Assembly (NCBI GenBank): GCA_041623895.1
Contig: JBFJVZ010000239.1
Span: 1 to 11,939, forward strand
Origin: JBFJVZ01 sp041623895
GTDB lineage: Bacteria; Planctomycetota; Planctomycetia; Pirellulales; Pirellulaceae
Length of the DNA stretch: 11,939 nt
Direction: 5' to 3'
Of the stretch, positions 5,953 to 11,939 are shown piece after piece. How positions within the stretch are numbered: the stretch's first letter is position 1; the number at the start of each line of letters is the position of its first letter. Below the pieces are notes generated by a model, which searched no databases, was not told the origin of the DNA, and saw nothing but the letters and a program-made list of their open reading frames with translations. Both the position numbers and the translations under genes were made by a program.

Positions 5953-8531
5953 TAGATCAGATCATCATGGTCGGCGTGTTCCTTCAAGCTTGCTTCGGAA
6001 ACGGTCTGCTCGTGCGATTTGCCATTGGCAATCACGTCGCCAACCGTTGCCGAAGTTGGCTGTGTCGGCTCACTCACGCGAGAAACACTGCGGAGTCCAC
6101 CTTGTCCTGAAACGATCACACCTTGGTCGATCCCGCCACCGCTGCCGTCATCGCCACCGCTGCCGCTGGGACGCCGATAATAGTGATGGTAACGAGTCGT
6201 GTACCGCGCGTACCGATAATACCCGTAACCTCGATAGCCGTCACTTGGCCCCGCTTCATCGGAGTTATTGATCACGGCGCCCATGACATGCGCACTGACG
6301 CCCCGCAAAATATTGATTGATTCTTTGGCGTTGGGTTTGCTTTTCCGCCGCACTCGCAATGTCAAGATCACACCGTCAGCCATGCTCGCGGTGATGCTCG
6401 GATCGGTGACCACCAACAGCGGTGGCGTGTCCAGAACAATGTAGTCGTATTGTTCGCGAAGCAAATCGAGCAATTCCCGCATTTCCGGCAGCGTTAATGC
6501 CTCGGCAGGATTCGCCGGTACGGGGCCGCTGGGCATGACACTCAAGCACGGCACAGGGCTCTGATGAGAGGCGTCTTCTACATCGCATTCGCCATTGAGC
6601 ACGTTGGTCAGGCCCAGTCGATCGCTCATCGCAAAGTTGTCGGTCAGCTGCGGGCGCCGCAAATCGCAATCGACAGCCAAGACGCTCTTGCCACTTTGTG
6701 CAATCGCGCATGCCAGGTTGCTGGCGATCGTACTCTTGCCGTCACCGGGCAATGGACTGGTGATCTGCAACACCGTGCCACCCGGTCCGGCGGTTTCAAA
6801 GAAAATCGATGTTCGCAAAGAACGAATCGACTCCGAGGCCACGGAGGCCGGCTGGTGCAAGATCGCGATTTGTGGATCCAAATCCTGATACGGATTGAGC
6901 TCGCCTTTCTTAGGTTTCCGCAAGCGGCCCTTGAAAAACGGCACGTGCGTCAAAACAGGGGCCCCAAGTAACTCGGCAATCTCATCCGCGTCCCGGAACG
7001 TATTCGCATTCTTCTCCAGCAACAACGCCAAGCCAGAACCCAGGAACAGGCCGACAAAGATTCCGATGCCAAGATTCTTCAGAATCAGTGGGTCGACCAG
7101 GTAGGCAAGCGTCGGTGCGGTCAACTCAATGACTCTCGTTTCACTCTCTTCTTCTGAAAGGCTGACGCGTGCCATTTGCTCCTCCAGCTGATCCATCAAC
7201 TGCCGGTTGCGTTCGATCTCGCGGAGCATCGCCGAGTTGTCTTGTTCGTATTTTGCAATTTTGATCGCATCGGCCTTTTCGGCGGCAATCTGAGCGTCCT
7301 TTTCTTTGATCTGTGTTTCCAGCAACCGGACTTCCGCTTTGGTGGCGAAAATAACCGATTTGACCGCCTCGGTGGCACGCTCCACAGGATCCACGGCATT
7401 CTGATTGTTTCTTTCCGCGATTTCGGTCAAACGTTTTGAGTGTTCTTCGACAAGCCGCTTGAACTCACCCCGCATCATGTTCAGTTCCGAATCCAACTGC
7501 TTGACCGTGGGGTGATTGCCGCCAAATTCTTCTGCAAACTTGTTGCGTTCGATCATTAACGGAAAAAGTTTTTGGTTCAATTCGATTTCAGCCAGTTCGG
7601 CGTCGGCATCGCGCATGGTCAATGCGGACCTGGTATTGCTTTGCGGCACGGTGATACTTGTGCCCAGCATCTGACCCATCACGTTCAGCGACACCAATGG
7701 GTCTTTCGATTGCTGGGCGATCGATTCCAAAGCGGCCAGCAAGATTTGTTTGTGCCGAAGCTGTTCGACGATCTCACTGCGGTTTTCCACGAGAAACAAT
7801 TGTCGCTCGCGATGAGGATTAATGGCTCGGCCTTCCGCATCCCACGCCAGTGGAGCGTCGCGTCTGAAATCGGCGTAACGCTGCTCCAACTGCGTCATCT
7901 TGGGATGCAACTGATCCATGGCAATGCGGATCAAACGGATCAAGTCCTCGCGCGATCCCTGGTGTTTCTCGTTGTAGAACGATTGCAACGCCGCGCTGAA
8001 TGCTTTCACCGCCGCTCGACAATGCTCACGGTCAAAGCTGTCAAAGTGAAGCAGCATCACCAGCGCCTGATTCGAGCCGGCATCATCCACCTCCGGCTCC
8101 AACTCCATCTTGTCCTGCACCTCTTCGATAAATTCTTGCACGTCATCGTTGTACAACTCGCGGTACGGCTGCATTTCGATGTCATTGAACGCCGTGACCG
8201 CAACCTTGTCGCTGTACAACTGCGACTGCACGATTTCGATCGAAGGAACACCGCCAAGTTGTTTACCGCTCAGCGAATCCAAGATTGCCGGACGATCCGA
8301 TTCCACCATCAATCGCGTCGTGCTGCGATACGTTTCCGGCGTTCGCAGGTAAATCAGAAACCCCAGCAGCCCACCAACAACGGCGGGAATCGCAACTGCC
8401 CAACGGTAACGCCAGATGGCGCCGACCATGTCTGTCGCTTCAGCCTTGGCAAACATCGCCGGACTTTCACGCGCTGGCAACGACGGTGGATTCGCATCCG
8501 GAGCGAATTCAAGGTCAGCAATGGTCTTCAT
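5952..8531 (-). CDS. Wzc-like polysaccharide co-polymerase / BY-type tyrosine autokinase
   Basis: Numbering uses the ATG at 8531 (859 residues). A TTG ten codons upstream (8561) stays in frame but has no ribosome site. The Wzz-type chain-length domain starts near 35 with a transmembrane helix at about 44-61, followed by a long periplasmic coiled-coil region (about 200-465) and a second helix (about 483-505). The cytoplasmic BY-kinase domain has the oligomerisation motif ESIRSLR at 567-573, Walker A PLPGDGKST at 593-601, Walker A' VLAVDCDLRRP at 617-627 and Walker B YIVLDTPP at 697-704. A tyrosine cluster at about 766-785 (YRGYGYYRYARYTTRYHHYY) is the expected autophosphorylation tail, followed by a Gly/Ser/Asp-rich stretch and about 45 more residues. 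Such proteins control length and export of exopolysaccharides through cyclic phosphorylation. It lies upstream of the exosortase on the same strand, separated by a terminator-like palindrome. Confidence 0.93.
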   Translation of the reverse strand: MKTIADLEFAPDANPPSLPARESPAMFAKAEATDMVGAIWRYRWAVAIPAVVGGLLGFLIYLRTPETYRSTTRLMVESDRPAILDSLSGKQLGGVPSIEIVQSQLYSDKVAVTAFNDIEMQPYRELYNDDVQEFIEEVQDKMELEPEVDDAGSNQALVMLLHFDSFDREHCRAAVKAFSAALQSFYNEKHQGSREDLIRLIRIAMDQLHPKMTQLEQRYADFRRDAPLAWDAEGRAINPHRERQLFLVENRSEIVEQLRHKQILLAALESIAQQSKDPLVSLNVMGQMLGTSITVPQSNTRSALTMRDADAELAEIELNQKLFPLMIERNKFAEEFGGNHPTVKQLDSELNMMRGEFKRLVEEHSKRLTEIAERNNQNAVDPVERATEAVKSVIFATKAEVRLLETQIKEKDAQIAAEKADAIKIAKYEQDNSAMLREIERNRQLMDQLEEQMARVSLSEEESETRVIELTAPTLAYLVDPLILKNLGIGIFVGLFLGSGLALLLEKNANTFRDADEIAELLGAPVLTHVPFFKGRLRKPKKGELNPYQDLDPQIAILHQPASVASESIRSLRTSIFFETAGPGGTVLQITSPLPGDGKSTIASNLACAIAQSGKSVLAVDCDLRRPQLTDNFAMSDRLGLTNVLNGECDVEDASHQSPVPCLSVMPSGPVPANPAEALTLPEMRELLDLLREQYDYIVLDTPPLLVVTDPSITASMADGVILTLRVRRKSKPNAKESINILRGVSAHVMGAVINNSDEAGPSDGYRGYGYYRYARYTTRYHHYYRRPSGSGGDDGSGGGIDQGVIVSGQGGLRSVSRVSEPTQPTSATVGDVIANGKSHEQTVSEASLKEHADHDDLI

Positions 8532-9104
8532 AGCGATGGTTGGTCCCAGTGCACGCCGCAAAAAAGGACGTTGGGTTTAGACAAAGTGGCGGAATTCGGG
8601 GGGATTTGCCGCGCGGGCCGCGAATCCCTAGTGTATCGCTAACGCAAGAAAGACGACAGCAATTTTGACTCTCACCCCCGGCAAAACCCCACCCTGGCCG
8701 TGAATACCGAATCAACCATCATATTTGCGCCTCGACATTTAGACTCGGGGGAGATTCAGTGGTACGACGATCCCGACCACCCCAAAGTTCCCCCCGTACG
8801 GCGTCCGCAAAGTCGAAAAAGCCCCCCTCGGCCAAGTCGGTAAAGGCCTCACAATCAGGATAATACATCTTATTTTGAAAGCGGCCCCGTTCTCGGTGGA
8901 ACAAATGGAGAATTCGATGGAGGCATTCGCCGTAATACCGGAAAAATCACCGCATTATCACGCCGGGCACGCCAGTAACACGTCAGCTACCGATCAAAGA
9001 TGGGAACGCAGTGTCCATCCCACTGGCCAGCGGGCTCCAACTCGCAAGCCGAAAACGCCGATCGCAGCCATCTGTCAACCGCTTCCTTAGGAACCGATCC
9101 AAGC
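8532..9104. other. Divergent intergenic region between kinase and epimerase genes
   Basis: About 570 bp with no convincing gene. Nearest the kinase, TTTAGACAAAG (8576-8586) is the reverse complement of the CTTTGTCTAAA found at 5854-5864. GGGATT (8601-8606) and AATCCC (8623-8628) form an outer stem with inner CGCG pairs, giving a GC-rich hairpin in the kinase leader. Several G- or C-runs lie at 8740-8830. An AT-richer stretch at 8851-8880 (GATAAT at 8859-8864) is the best place for a promoter, but no matching -35 box is evident. A 61-codon minus-strand frame (8719-8904) has no ribosome site and is not supported. Promoters of both divergent genes should lie here. Confidence 0.55.
8601..8628 (-). 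repeat. GC-rich hairpin in the kinase leader
   Basis: GGGATT at 8601-8606 pairs with AATCCC at 8623-8628, with CGCG at 8610-8613 and 8619-8622 as an inner stem and a three-base bulge on one side. It lies about 70 nt upstream of the kinase ATG on the minus strand. CTAG (8628-8631) lies at its outer end and the CTTTGTCTAAA motif (minus strand, 8576-8586) lies towards the gene, a combination also seen at the repeat elements at 2275 and 5852, so it may be a remnant of the same repeat class. Confidence 0.4.
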
Positions 9105-10106
9105 ATGTCGAATTCTCAGATTTTTCTGCCGGAGTGTGTTTCCACACTCAAGGGTACCTTGTGTCTGGTTACCGGCGGAGCGGGCTTCATCGGGTCTCAC
9201 GTCATCGATGCCCTGCTTCAGCAAGGTGCCAGCGTGCGCGTGCTGGACAACTTTAGTACCGGTTTCAGGCACAACCTGGAACATCTTTCCGCGAACGCTT
9301 CGGCTGAAATCGTTGAAGGCGATGCGGCCGACGCCCAAGTGGTGGCGGAAGTGATTGAAGATGTGGACATTGTTTTTCACCTCGCCGCGATGGCCAGTGT
9401 TCCGCGCAGCATGCGAGAACCCGAGCGATGCCACGCTTGGACCGCCACCAGCACCGTGGAACTGCTCAAGGCGAGTGCCGCCAACAACGTGCGTCGCTTT
9501 GTCCTGGCATCGACAAGTGCCGCTTATGGTGATTCGCCCTACGTCTCCAAACGCGAGACGGATCCAGTCAGCCCGCTTTCTCCCTACGCCGCAGCAAAGC
9601 TGGCCTCCGAGGCATATTTGCAGGCCTTCCATCGCGGCTTTGATCTCGAAACGGTGATCCTGCGATACTTTAACGTCTTTGGTCCTCGTCAAGATCCAGC
9701 CAGCGAATACAGCGCTGTCATCCCCCGGTTCGTTTCCATGATCCTTTCAGGCAACCCGCCCATCATTTATGGAGACGGAAATCAATCCCGTGATTTCGTT
9801 TTTGTCGGCGATGTTGCTCGCGCTAATCTGCTGGCTGCGACCGTGCCGGGGATTGCCGGAGAAACATTCAACATCGCGCGCGGCGAGCGTACCACGCTAT
9901 TGGAATTGCTGACGACGTTGCGTTCGATTCTCGGTCAAGACATCAAACCGATTCACGAGCCACCCCGGGCGGGTGATGTGCGAGATTCCTTAGCCGATAT
10001 CACCAAAGCGCGTAGCGGGTTGCGATTCGATCCTGCCGTGTCCATGGAACAGGGACTGCGGATGAGCGTCGATTACTATCGCAGCCTGGTGGCGACCGTG
10101 GGTTAG
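9105..10106 (+). CDS. NAD-dependent nucleotide-sugar epimerase (extended SDR; UDP-Glc/GlcNAc 4-epimerase type)
   Basis: A 333-residue extended short-chain dehydrogenase/reductase. It has the Rossmann glycine motif TGGAGFIG at 23-30, DNFSTG at 48-53, the STS segment at 136-138, and catalytic Tyr161/Lys165 in YAAAK. RYFNVFGPRQDP at 187-198 and the downstream VIPRF are typical of UDP-GlcNAc/UDP-Glc 4-epimerases of the WbpP/GalE group. It would interconvert the C4 epimers of a UDP-sugar to supply precursor for the exopolysaccharide. The ATG at 9105 is preceded by AGGA at 9089-9092; an in-frame ATG at 9000 would add 35 residues of unlikely composition before the conserved start, so 9105 is preferred. 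It is divergent from the kinase gene and its stop codon overlaps that of the convergent gene on the right. Dehydratase or decarboxylase activity is less likely but not excluded. Confidence 0.92.
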   Translation: MSNSQIFLPECVSTLKGTLCLVTGGAGFIGSHVIDALLQQGASVRVLDNFSTGFRHNLEHLSANASAEIVEGDAADAQVVAEVIEDVDIVFHLAAMASVPRSMREPERCHAWTATSTVELLKASAANNVRRFVLASTSAAYGDSPYVSKRETDPVSPLSPYAAAKLASEAYLQAFHRGFDLETVILRYFNVFGPRQDPASEYSAVIPRFVSMILSGNPPIIYGDGNQSRDFVFVGDVARANLLAATVPGIAGETFNIARGERTTLLELLTTLRSILGQDIKPIHEPPRAGDVRDSLADITKARSGLRFDPAVSMEQGLRMSVDYYRSLVATVG

Positions 10107-11014
10107 TCGTCTTGCCTGATCGACAACGCCAGGCAAGCAAAGGTCAGCCCATACAGCCAGTGTGATCCCAGGATCGCGACGACGGCGCACCAGGCAATTA
10201 CAATCGCTGGGCCAATCCACGATCGACGCCAGACCCAGCAAAGCAACATCCCGATCGGCAACGCAATCACCAAACCATGCGTGATCAAATCGTAAACGAT
10301 CGCCTGCGAGAAGATCGAATCGGGACCGCCGATTCCAAGCGTGCGATCTTCTATCGGAGCAAGCAACGCGTAGCCAGCTAATCCGTTCCACCATGCGGAT
10401 CCAGCTAGCATCGTGGCGATCGTGCAGGCAGCAAATAACGTGATCTGCACCGCATTGAGTCGCAGCGAAAAACCTGCCTTCCAATCGCGTCGCTCGCTGC
10501 CAACAGCAGCAGCCGGCGGCGCGACGGCAGCCGCAAACAAACCGAGGCTGAGCAGAATCTCAGTCACGCCGGCCAGCAGCATCAATCGATTCGCCCAACC
10601 GACAAAGACAATCCACAACGCCCAGCAGGCCATTTGCCGGCCGCGGCCAAAAGCGACCGCCGCGCATAGCCCGATCCCAATCAGCAAGTAAGCACGATAA
10701 ACCAGTCCGTGTCCACCGAACAATCGATCGATTAGAAACAGTGGCGAGACAATCCACCTGGCATCATTCTCCAGCCCCGCGGCTTGCAAAAATGTGCTGG
10801 TTCGATTCACAGAGAATGGTGCATCGCCAGCCAGCCAACGCGTGCAGTCGCCCCAGGCACCGATAAAATAGATTGCGGTGATCAAACAGAGTCCGGCGCG
10901 AATGCGAGCGGCGGCGCGCGTCGACCCAGGCGAAAACCAAAACCGATCCCAGCCCTGGATCGCCGCCGGCAATGTTTCCCGGGACCGATCTGTCGCCGAA
11001 TCACTCATCGTCAT
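10103..11014 (-). CDS. HTTM-like multi-spanning membrane protein
   Basis: A 303-residue hydrophobic protein with about six or seven predicted membrane segments (roughly 36-54, 104-122, 128-146, 150-166, 187-205, 243-262, 267-283). The N-terminal pattern RFWFSPGSTRAAARIRAGLCLI (24-45) and GSAWWNGLAGYALL (205-218) resemble HTTM-domain proteins, the membrane family related to vitamin K-dependent gamma-carboxylase. Key catalytic residues of that carboxylase are not identifiable here, so no reaction is proposed. The start overlaps the end of the upstream gene by 14 nt (8 nt if Met3 is used), within GGGATGACGATGAGTGA, a layout expected for translational coupling. The stop codon overlaps the epimerase stop on the other strand. 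The family call rests on pattern resemblance only. Confidence 0.7.
   Translation of the reverse strand: MTMSDSATDRSRETLPAAIQGWDRFWFSPGSTRAAARIRAGLCLITAIYFIGAWGDCTRWLAGDAPFSVNRTSTFLQAAGLENDARWIVSPLFLIDRLFGGHGLVYRAYLLIGIGLCAAVAFGRGRQMACWALWIVFVGWANRLMLLAGVTEILLSLGLFAAAVAPPAAAVGSERRDWKAGFSLRLNAVQITLFAACTIATMLAGSAWWNGLAGYALLAPIEDRTLGIGGPDSIFSQAIVYDLITHGLVIALPIGMLLCWVWRRSWIGPAIVIAWCAVVAILGSHWLYGLTFACLALSIRQDD
10111..10137. repeat. 8-bp inverted repeat at the convergent gene junction
   Basis: CTTGCCTG (10111-10118) and CAGGCAAG (10130-10137) are perfectly complementary with an 11-nt loop. The structure starts 5 bp after the epimerase stop codon, inside the 3' end of the convergent coding sequence. 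It could help end the epimerase transcript, although there is no T-run after it. It may equally be chance within coding sequence. Confidence 0.35.
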
Positions 11015-11714
11015 CCCCGCGCTGTTGAGTGCTCAGCCGCGGCTGGACAACCTGCACCAGTGACACGTTTGCGTTCTTCCTGGCCACATACGCCGCATAG
11101 GGTGGCGCCGCGGAGTCGTCTGCGGTGGTTGTCAATTCGGTTGGCAAGCGAACAATTCGCACCGCCTTGATCTCGGTATCATCGATCACAGCCGGCAGCA
11201 GAAGTTCGGCGACCAGGCTCGGTTGTTCGTTGCCGGACAATGTCGCCGCGGTCGACAGCCAGCGATGATAGCGGTCGTTCCCACCCAGACCGCGTGCCCC
11301 CGGCGGAGCAACCGTTTCCCAGCGTGAATCATCAATCGGCAAGGCAAACAAATTGGCATCCGCTAACGGCTTCAACCTGCTGGTTTGCAGCCGATGCGGC
11401 TGCTCGCTCGCCTCGCCGCGAGCCAAATAGATCGGTCGGCCGTCGGCGGCGAAATGAGCCGGTCTGAGATAAACCTGCAACGCTTCGTTGATTTGACTAT
11501 GTGTCTCCGATGGCCCGACCACCCCGGTGTACGAGAGTGTGATCGCAAACAAATGAAAGATCAGCCACAACGAAAGCAAGATCTTGAGATTCGATCCCGG
11601 TCCGGCATTTTCGCCGGGCTCGTCCGTATTCGCCGCTTGGTCATCCGGCAGCGAATTCTCGGATTTGCTGGTCGACGAGGACGATTGCGAAGCGGGCTTT
11701 CGTCGACGGCTCAT
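11001..11714 (-). CDS. Single-span membrane protein of unknown function, partner of the HTTM-like protein
   Basis: A 237-residue protein not assigned to a family. The first 42 residues are polar and low-complexity (Ser, Lys, Asp, Gly-rich), a single hydrophobic helix spans about 43-63 (LKILLSLWLIFHLFAITLSY), and the remaining ~170 residues form a soluble domain, probably outside the cytoplasm, including NEALQVYLRPAHF and RLKPLADANLFALPIDDSRWE. There is no signal-peptidase site and no cysteine, so it is not a lipoprotein. Its 3' end overlaps the start of the HTTM-like gene, so the two products are very likely made together and may form a complex. The ATG at 11714 has no strong ribosome site. 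The function is unknown. Confidence 0.75.
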   Translation of the reverse strand: MSRRRKPASQSSSSTSKSENSLPDDQAANTDEPGENAGPGSNLKILLSLWLIFHLFAITLSYTGVVGPSETHSQINEALQVYLRPAHFAADGRPIYLARGEASEQPHRLQTSRLKPLADANLFALPIDDSRWETVAPPGARGLGGNDRYHRWLSTAATLSGNEQPSLVAELLLPAVIDDTEIKAVRIVRLPTELTTTADDSAAPPYAAYVARKNANVSLVQVVQPRLSTQQRGDDDE

Positions 11715-11858
11715 GGCACCCAGGCGTAAGACATGGTTCGTGTAGGCCAGGACCTGGAGAGTGTCCGGCTTAGTAGCAGCTGCTCAATAATCATGAAATA
11801 AGATAGCGGTGTAAGCGTAAATCTGGACCGCCCCCAAAGAACAGGTTCGCATCCAATA
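11715..11858. promoter_or_regulatory. Upstream region of the membrane-protein pair with two short palindromes
   Basis: This region precedes the minus-strand pair. It contains CCAGGACCTGG (11747-11757, an 11-base palindrome with one central base) and AGCAGCTGCT (11775-11784, a perfect 10-bp palindrome), about 33 to 70 bp before the start codon. An AT-rich stretch (11786-11803) lies just upstream of them. The spacing would suit operator sites around a promoter, but no consensus -10/-35 pair could be identified, so the regulatory role is inference. Confidence 0.35.
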
Positions 11859-11930
11859 AGCTGCGGAGCAGCGAAAGCGTAAAGCCTGGGGTGAGCCAAC
11901 GAGCGACAGCGAAGTTGGTGTAACCCCAGG
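11859..11930 (+). repeat. REP-like palindromic element, copy B
   Basis: It begins with AGCTGCGGAGCAGC (11859-11872), then a short spacer, then a hairpin with outer stem CCTGGGGT (11885-11892) / ACCCCAGG (11923-11930) and inner stem GCCAAC (11895-11900) / GTTGGT (11914-11919) around the core GAGCGACAGCGAA. The same order of parts, read on the opposite strand, occurs at 62-134, so the two copies lie in inverted orientation about 11.7 kb apart. It has no coding potential. Confidence 0.65.
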
Positions 11931-11939
11931 AAAACGGAC

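Noticed and set aside
8532..8561. TTG start for the kinase ten codons upstream of the chosen ATG
   Set aside because: No ribosome site and a rare start codon; the ATG at 8531 gives a normal N-terminus. It is not fully excluded.
7572..8642. 356-codon open frame on the plus strand
   Set aside because: It is antisense to the well-supported BY-kinase coding sequence, its His/Arg/Gln-rich composition reflects the opposite codons, and no family is recognisable.
8719..8904. 61-codon minus-strand frame in the divergent intergenic region
   Set aside because: No ribosome site, no recognised family, and C/G-run-rich DNA. It would need conservation evidence to be called a gene.
9000..9104. Upstream ATG extending the epimerase by 35 residues
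   Set aside because: The extension is polar and unlike SDR N-termini; the ATG at 9105 has an AGGA upstream and puts the Rossmann motif at the usual distance.
11711..11899. 62-codon minus-strand frame at the right edge
   Set aside because: It reads through the REP-like element and the upstream region of the membrane pair, with no protein-like features.
1..11939. CRISPR arrays, tRNA or rRNA genes, complete insertion sequences
   Set aside because: No regularly spaced direct repeats, no cloverleaf-like sequence and no transposase reading frame were seen on either strand.

Overview
The window looks like chromosomal DNA from a planctomycete, probably a Pirellulaceae (Rhodopirellula-like) bacterium. 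The basis is moderate GC, weak or absent Shine-Dalgarno sequences, an exosortase carrying a long C-terminal periplasmic domain, a large BY-kinase with a Wzz-type N-terminus, and short palindromic repeats in nearly every intergenic gap. The lineage call is inference from gene style; no rRNA or other marker gene is present.

Layout, left to right: (1) 1-304, non-coding, with a perfect 14-bp hairpin at the very start and a REP-like element at about 62-134. (2) 305-2164 (+), a heparinase II/III family protein. (3) 2165-2406, a repeat-filled gap including a ~131-bp imperfect palindrome (2275-2405). (4) 2407-5758 (-), an exosortase with a fused EpsI/DUF3485-like C-terminal domain, followed 10 nt later by a membrane-anchored TPR protein; these two very likely form an operon. 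(5) 5759-5951, a gap holding a small hairpin and a large GGGGTCTGACCC-type palindrome that touches the stop codon of the next gene. (6) 5952-8531 (-), a Wzc-like polysaccharide co-polymerase and tyrosine autokinase. (7) 8532-9104, a ~570-bp divergent intergenic region. (8) 9105-10106 (+), an NAD-dependent nucleotide-sugar epimerase. (9) 10103-11714 (-), two overlapping genes: an HTTM-like multi-spanning membrane protein and, upstream of it, a single-span membrane protein of unknown function. (10) 11715-11939, non-coding, with palindromes and a second copy of the REP-like element in inverted orientation to the first.

Items 2 to 8 read as an exopolysaccharide and exosortase locus. The epimerase would supply a UDP-sugar (UDP-Glc/Gal or UDP-GlcNAc/GalNAc type). 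The BY-kinase would control chain length and export. The exosortase would process or anchor surface proteins carrying a short C-terminal sorting signal, the TPR protein would be an envelope accessory factor, and the heparinase-like protein would act on or modify the uronate-containing polymer. No glycosyltransferase, Wzx/Wzy, outer-membrane export protein or obvious sorting substrate lies inside the window. The HTTM-like pair on the right is probably a separate unit. The most unusual non-coding content is a set of palindromic elements that share a CTTTGTC(C/T) end motif and sit directly against the 3' ends of genes.
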